A stretch of DNA of 16,616 bases from KLAP211 sp964650085 (GTDB lineage: Bacteria; Patescibacteriota; Dojkabacteria; J137): assembly GCA_964650085.1 (NCBI GenBank), contig CAZYSE010000023.1:1-16616 (forward strand), written 5' to 3'. This document shows positions 13,477 through 16,616 of this stretch, one piece after another (position 1 is the first letter of the stretch; every line of letters starts with the position of its first letter). A model generated the notes under the pieces. The model worked only from the letters and a program-made list of their open reading frames with translations, had not been told where the DNA came from and ran no database searches. The position numbers were made by a program, and so were the translations under genes.

Positions 13477-13995
13477 TTAAGTATTCATACTTTTAATGTT
13501 TATTCCTCCAATTCGTAAATCCCCTTCGTGAATTTCTATCATATCGGTAAAGTCTTTGTTTGAGGGTTGATCTCTCAACCATGTCCTCGCTGCTTCTACA
13601 AAATCCGTACAGAACTTTTTGACAGATAACTGAAGGAACTCTTTGCCATCGTAACGTGAGTCACCAAAATAACAATTACTAAATTTCGTAAGATGTGCTC
13701 CGTCGGAAATAAAGGCAAAAATGTCCAGAACTTCCTTTGCTTTTTGCTTTTCAATATTACTAATGCCTTCATGTAATACTGCGCACCTAAGGGCATAGCT
13801 ATCCTTGCCAGACAAGTAGTCTTTGTACTTTGACCCCATATACTTTTCAAACCATTTGGGATATCGTTGTGATGAGCTCTCTGTACTGCCTTCTAATTTA
13901 GCACAAATATCTGGTAATACTAAACAGAGAATAAGAGCTGCATACCAGTTCTTCTGAAGTAAAGACTTTTCTATTGATCCAAGAATATTTTCCAT
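13477..13995 (-). CDS. HEPN-like conserved hypothetical protein, 172 aa
   Basis: Recognisable as a widespread uncharacterised family by NWYAALILCLVLPDICAKLE (residues 16-35), RYPKWFEKYM (44-53) and SGKDSYALRCAVLHEG (62-77). The last motif contains R70-CAVL-H75, an R-x4-H as in the HEPN superfamily of RNases. The length (about 170) fits the family as remembered. The protein is soluble. Its role is unknown; membership in HEPN is my inference from the motif and helical plan, not an established fact. TATACT lies 21 bases before the ATG and TTAA nine bases before it. It is divergent from the 14116 gene. Confidence 0.72.
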   Translation of the reverse strand: MENILGSIEKSLLQKNWYAALILCLVLPDICAKLEGSTESSSQRYPKWFEKYMGSKYKDYLSGKDSYALRCAVLHEGISNIEKQKAKEVLDIFAFISDGAHLTKFSNCYFGDSRYDGKEFLQLSVKKFCTDFVEAARTWLRDQPSNKDFTDMIEIHEGDLRIGGINIKSMNT

Positions 13996-14016
13996 TAGCG
14001 TTTGTTAAGTACTATC

Positions 14017-14022
14017 AGTATA
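14017..14022 (-). promoter_or_regulatory. -10 box of the 13995 gene
   Basis: TATACT on the minus strand, 21 bases before the ATG. TTAA (14008-14005) lies exactly nine bases before the ATG. The -35 is poor. Confidence 0.4.
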
Positions 14023-14080
14023 TCATCAGAGACTTCAATTCATTTGCTTCTGAGATGTACCTCGTATTTACAAAAAGGTT

Positions 14081-14109
14081 TTGTAAAGTTAGAATCTTTG
14101 CAATTATAC
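14081..14109 (+). promoter_or_regulatory. Promoter of the 14116 gene (leaderless type)
   Basis: TTGTAA (14081-14086), a 17-base spacer, TTATAC (14104-14109), then six bases to the ATG. This supports 14116 over the longer TTG-initiated frame from 14002. Confidence 0.5.
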
Positions 14110-14115
14110 ATACCT

Positions 14116-14718
14116 ATGAAATCAAACATTAACGACTTCCTACCAAACACAAATTTTGAGTGTGATCTAGACGAGTTGTTCATCGGAGTATGTTTGCGTG
14201 AATTGTTGAAAGCTTCGGAGTTTGAAACCGGTGCTTCAGTTTCGATTGTACATTTCACAGATGTGTGGAGTTATATTTCTGATTCTTTAGAAAATAGAAC
14301 AGATAATTTAATAAGTGACACGATAGTTCATGAGTTTTACATTGAGTTTGCAGATGCGTTATTCAATCGAATTGTATCTAGTCCAATCTTCGATAATTTA
14401 AGACGCTGGTATTCTCAATATATTTCAGATGATGACCACTCCACTTTAGATCCCAAAAGAAAATATGTTCAAGATTTGTTTAGTAATATTGGTACACTCC
14501 GATTAAGTCTGATTGATTTTCTAACTACGCTTCCAAAATATGATTCATCTTCATCAAGAGTAATGGAATTTGTTGGAGTGATTGATGTTTATGAGGATTA
14601 TCCCGAAGAACGATTAGCTAGACTTTTCAAAGATGCGGAGTTGGCATTAATGGCTGGAGATGTAGAAGGTGCACTGGAATTAGTGATGATGGAGGTGTTT
14701 GGAGTAGCTGAATTCTAG
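14116..14718 (+). CDS. Protein of unknown function, 200 aa, acidic
   Basis: No family recognised. It is helical, acidic and soluble, with no motif of known enzymes. The C-terminus (YEDYPEERLARLFKDAELALMAGD and following) looks like a helix-turn-helix-like pair of amphipathic helices, perhaps TPR-like, but a single motif is not enough to call it. The frame is open back to a TTG at 14002, but the promoter pair ending six bases before the ATG at 14116 favours that codon; the extra upstream residues are also poorly structured. Its TAG overlaps the TAG of the cvfB-like gene on the other strand (CTAG). Confidence 0.72.
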   Translation: MKSNINDFLPNTNFECDLDELFIGVCLRELLKASEFETGASVSIVHFTDVWSYISDSLENRTDNLISDTIVHEFYIEFADALFNRIVSSPIFDNLRRWYSQYISDDDHSTLDPKRKYVQDLFSNIGTLRLSLIDFLTTLPKYDSSSSRVMEFVGVIDVYEDYPEERLARLFKDAELALMAGDVEGALELVMMEVFGVAEF

Positions 14719-15353
14719 ACAAGCTTAATACCTCTATCAGTAATTTCAATCTTCCTTAGTTTATAAAGTTTCCCAATCGATTCTTTGAAAACTTTTTTGC
14801 TCATTTTGAACTTGATGTTTATTGCATCAGGGGAACTTTTATCGTTAAATGGTAATTCTCCACCTGCTTCTTTTAAAGCCTGCATGATTTGTTCTGTAGA
14901 GCTTCCAATAAAACCTTTGTAACCAGATCTTTGTAGTTTTAATCCGATTCTTCCATCTTCTCTAATTTCTTTGATATAGAACGTTAGTTTATCTCCCAAT
15001 TCAAGTTCTTGGTGAATGTCGTTTTCAAAAATGAAACCACGATGAGTTTTATCTATAGAAACTTTCGCCCCTAACTTAGTAAACCCATAAACTATCCCGC
15101 TTACTTCTTGTTCAGGTTCAAAATCACCTTCGTTTGCAAACTCGTAAAGATGATCGTCTATTCTTTCGGTAGCATATGTAACAAATGTAGTTTTATCTTG
15201 ATACAACATTACTAAATACTCTCTTCCAATGTCTAAAGGTCCTAATTGCTGGAATTTAGGTAAAGTTACAGAATCACCATTTGGTAATTTTAAGAATGCG
15301 CCTGCACCAGTTACAGCTGATACTTTTAAAAACCCTATATCGCCTATTTCCAT
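14715..15353 (-). CDS. cvfB: CvfB-like S1 RNA-binding protein, 212 aa
   Basis: Resembles CvfB/YitL, an S1-domain RNA-binding protein first described as a virulence regulator in Staphylococcus. The N-terminal part (1-60; GFLKVSAVTGAGAFLKLPNG) is one S1-like barrel, 80-142 a second (SGIVYGFTKLGAKVSIDKTHRG, DGRIGLKLQ), and 150-212 the typical winged-helix end (GGELPFNDKSSPDAINIKF, MSKKVFKESIGKLYK, ITDRGIKLV). Known CvfB proteins are about 280-300 residues with three S1 domains, so this version appears to lack one. TAAAAT stands 20 bases and TTAA nine bases before the ATG. Its stop overlaps that of the convergent 14116 gene. Confidence 0.85.
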   Translation of the reverse strand: MEIGDIGFLKVSAVTGAGAFLKLPNGDSVTLPKFQQLGPLDIGREYLVMLYQDKTTFVTYATERIDDHLYEFANEGDFEPEQEVSGIVYGFTKLGAKVSIDKTHRGFIFENDIHQELELGDKLTFYIKEIREDGRIGLKLQRSGYKGFIGSSTEQIMQALKEAGGELPFNDKSSPDAINIKFKMSKKVFKESIGKLYKLRKIEITDRGIKLV

Positions 15354-15373
15354 AAATGCTTATTAATACTACA

Positions 15374-15379
15374 ATTTTA
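15374..15379 (-). promoter_or_regulatory. -10 box of the cvfB-like gene
   Basis: TAAAAT on the minus strand, 20 bases before the ATG at 15353; TTAA (15366-15363) exactly nine bases before it. The -35 region (about 15397-15402) falls in the palindrome at 15393-15411. Confidence 0.4.
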
Positions 15380-15392
15380 TCAAAACGGTCAT

Positions 15393-15411
15393 GGAATTGA
15401 TATCAAATTCC
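15393..15411. promoter_or_regulatory. Operator-like palindrome between divergent genes
   Basis: GGAATTGATATCAAATTCC: a perfect 10-base core TTGATATCAA with GGAA/TTCC flanks and one unpaired A. It overlaps the -35 region of the cvfB-like gene and is just upstream of the -35 of the 15450 gene. Confidence 0.45.
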
Positions 15412-15414
15412 TTC

Positions 15415-15443
15415 TGTACACAATCAAAAGCGGATTGTAGAAT
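15415..15443 (+). promoter_or_regulatory. Promoter of the 15450 gene (leaderless type)
   Basis: TGTACA (15415-15420), a 17-base spacer, TAGAAT (15438-15443), six bases to the ATG. There is no Shine-Dalgarno sequence. Confidence 0.5.
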
Positions 15444-15449
15444 GATTTA

Positions 15450-16325
15450 ATGAACAATCTTGAGAAACTAATAAATAGGTCAGGTGATGAAGATGTATTT
15501 GCAGCTAAAGTACAAGCATTTTTAAGACAGAAACCAAAGTTTACCGATGGTAGCACTACAGATGTGCATACTATGAGAGGTTACCCTGGCTTAGTGATAA
15601 AAAGAATAAAAGATAAAATTAGAAACGCTCCTAATTCAGCAGCTGAAAATGCCTCAAAAAGAGTTATAGCAGAACACCAAGTTACTACATCATATTTGGC
15701 TAGATTTGTTCCACAAACGGCAATTGTTCAAATAGACTTAGGTGAAGGATTGGAGTGGGTTTTCGTACAAGACAAGGTAGAAGGCAAACCTTTATATGAG
15801 TTTATGGTCGATAAAGTAGCGTATGATGTAAGCCCGAAACTGAGAGAAGAGTTAGAAGCATTCTTTGATTCGTACAGACAAATGCGAAATTCCGGCATGT
15901 TAATTGAAGATCAACTAATGATTTCTTTTGAAAACTCAACAGTAAATGTTTACGATACCAACAATCTAAAATCTCCGCTAATTGCTCGAGATTTATATAT
16001 TCTAGAAGGACTTTTTGGTACGAAATCTAAATCTTTGGAAGCTGAAGATGTTTGGGAATTTTTGAAATCAGGTCTATCGCTCGATATGAATTTGAATTTC
16101 CAAAACGAAGAAGAGTACTTTGCTCAACTAGGTGCATCTGGTTTTATAGCCTCACTTTATAAAAAGTTTGGTGAAAAATTTTCAGATGAACAAGTTTCTG
16201 GAGTCGAGCATTTGGTGGTGGAAGCAATTCAAAATGTTGTATTTTCTTTAAGAGATTTTCCACCTAAACATTTTAGAGATAATGATTTAACGCTTCGAAT
16301 TAGAAAGAGGCTAGGGTTGAAGTGA
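15450..16325 (+). CDS. Kinase-fold protein, possibly a pseudokinase, 291 aa
   Basis: The N-terminal half reads like a kinase N-lobe: a Gly/Thr-rich turn DGSTTDVHTMRG (33-44), a strand with lysine GLVIKRIKDK (47-56, K51), a helix around E75 and a hinge-like WVFVQDKVEGKPLYEF (103-118). The expected catalytic loop should then appear as H-x-D...N, but RNSGMLIEDQLMISFENSTVNVYD (146-169) offers no His-Asp pair; D169 could stand in for the metal-binding Asp. The C-terminal 110 residues are helical and unassigned. So it may be a degenerate or unusual kinase, with ATP binding more credible than catalysis. It is divergent from the cvfB-like gene across 96 bases that hold both promoters. Confidence 0.45.
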   Translation: MNNLEKLINRSGDEDVFAAKVQAFLRQKPKFTDGSTTDVHTMRGYPGLVIKRIKDKIRNAPNSAAENASKRVIAEHQVTTSYLARFVPQTAIVQIDLGEGLEWVFVQDKVEGKPLYEFMVDKVAYDVSPKLREELEAFFDSYRQMRNSGMLIEDQLMISFENSTVNVYDTNNLKSPLIARDLYILEGLFGTKSKSLEAEDVWEFLKSGLSLDMNLNFQNEEEYFAQLGASGFIASLYKKFGEKFSDEQVSGVEHLVVEAIQNVVFSLRDFPPKHFRDNDLTLRIRKRLGLK

Positions 16326-16329
16326 GTTA

Positions 16330-16358
16330 TTGACTTGTCTGTTCAATAAAAATATTAT
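16330..16358 (+). promoter_or_regulatory. Promoter of the 16380 gene
   Basis: TTGACT (16330-16335), a 17-base spacer, TATTAT (16353-16358), the best promoter match in the window. The ATG follows 21 bases later, with TTAA (16367-16370) exactly nine bases before it. Confidence 0.65.
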
Positions 16359-16379
16359 GATACTAATTAAAACCAAAAT

Positions 16380-16616
16380 ATGAGCATAAATTCCAGGTAT
16401 TTTGTAATAGCCCTCATGTGTATCTTCGTGATTCCTTTTATTCTGTATATAGTTATAGGGATGTTTTTAACTCAAAGAATTCGCCAAGATACAAAGCAGA
16501 GTTTATTTGAGAATGGTAGTGTTCCAGTAGGCATGAGTGGTAACTATGAAGGAAACGCTGATGGTCAGGGATCTTGGCTCGGTAAGGAGTTTTATGAAGA
16601 TGGAACGGGAATAAAC
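16380..16616 (+). CDS. Membrane-anchored protein of unknown function (N-terminal part, runs off the window)
   Basis: An open frame of 79 codons continues past the right edge. Residues about 7-30 (YFVIALMCIFVIPFILYIVI and following) form one strong membrane helix with no cysteine-type lipobox, so it is likely a signal anchor. After a short charged linker the outside part begins, with GNYEGNADGQGSWLGKEFYEDGTGIN (54-79). The pattern G-x-Y-x-G followed by S-W-x-G-K-x-F recalls surface proteins of small-genome bacteria as I remember them; this is a weak memory and no function follows. The start is fixed by the promoter and the TTAA element. Confidence 0.65.
   Translation, partial: MSINSRYFVIALMCIFVIPFILYIVIGMFLTQRIRQDTKQSLFENGSVPVGMSGNYEGNADGQGSWLGKEFYEDGTGIN

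Noticed and set aside
14002..14115. TTG-initiated N-terminal extension of the 14116 protein
   Set aside because: A promoter pair ends six bases before the ATG at 14116, and the extension would include that promoter.
1..16616. Recoded TGA (as in Gracilibacteria or mycoplasmas)
   Set aside because: Several genes end at TGA in the expected place (1070-1072, 2870-2872, 16323-16325), and conserved Trp positions use TGG.
1..16616. tRNA, rRNA or riboswitch
   Set aside because: No cloverleaf, conserved rRNA segment or known riboswitch core could be seen by eye; a covariance-model search would be needed to be certain.

Overview
The window is AT-rich, uses the standard bacterial code (TGA is a true stop, for example at 1070-1072 and 16323-16325) and is packed with short, mostly soluble proteins that match few known families. 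Together with the tight spacing and the near absence of Shine-Dalgarno sequences, this suggests a small-genome bacterium, probably of the Patescibacteria (Candidate Phyla Radiation). That assignment is inference: no rRNA, tRNA or other marker gene is present.

Layout. 1-435 holds the start of a winged-helix DNA-binding protein (minus strand, cut by the window edge). 509-2872 carries three plus-strand proteins of unknown function, the last two coupled. 2873-3131 is a noncoding stretch with two related strong hairpins. 3132-5471 is minus strand: an APH-type phosphotransferase, an unknown protein, and a GlsB-like membrane protein followed by a YtxH-like protein that ends at a terminator. 5472-5793 is noncoding and repeat-bearing. 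5809-7950 encodes an ADP-forming acetate-CoA ligase with alpha and beta parts fused, the only clear metabolic enzyme. 7952-9554 is a minus-strand operon of two diverged tandem paralogues and a YecM-like VOC protein. 9643-10995 is a second minus-strand operon: a small basic protein, a HEPN-like protein and a GyrI-like ligand-binding protein. 11097-12545 is a short ABC-F ATPase. 12592-13995 has two minus-strand genes, one with a HEPN-type RX4H motif. 14116-14718 (plus, unknown) shares its stop with the minus-strand cvfB-like gene (14715-15353). A kinase-fold protein (15450-16325) and a truncated membrane-anchored protein (16380-16616) close the window.

The most interesting signal is in the gene starts. 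No start has a convincing GGAGG-type ribosome-binding site. Eight genes have a -10-like hexamer 5-8 bases before the ATG, implying leaderless mRNAs. Six others have the -10 box 20-22 bases before the ATG, and all six carry TTAA ending exactly nine bases before the ATG. The fixed TTAA-to-ATG spacing suggests a translation signal or a fixed transcript 5' end in place of Shine-Dalgarno pairing. Other points of interest are the HEPN-like operon, the tandem paralogue operon, structured intergenic elements and an operator-like palindrome between two divergent genes.
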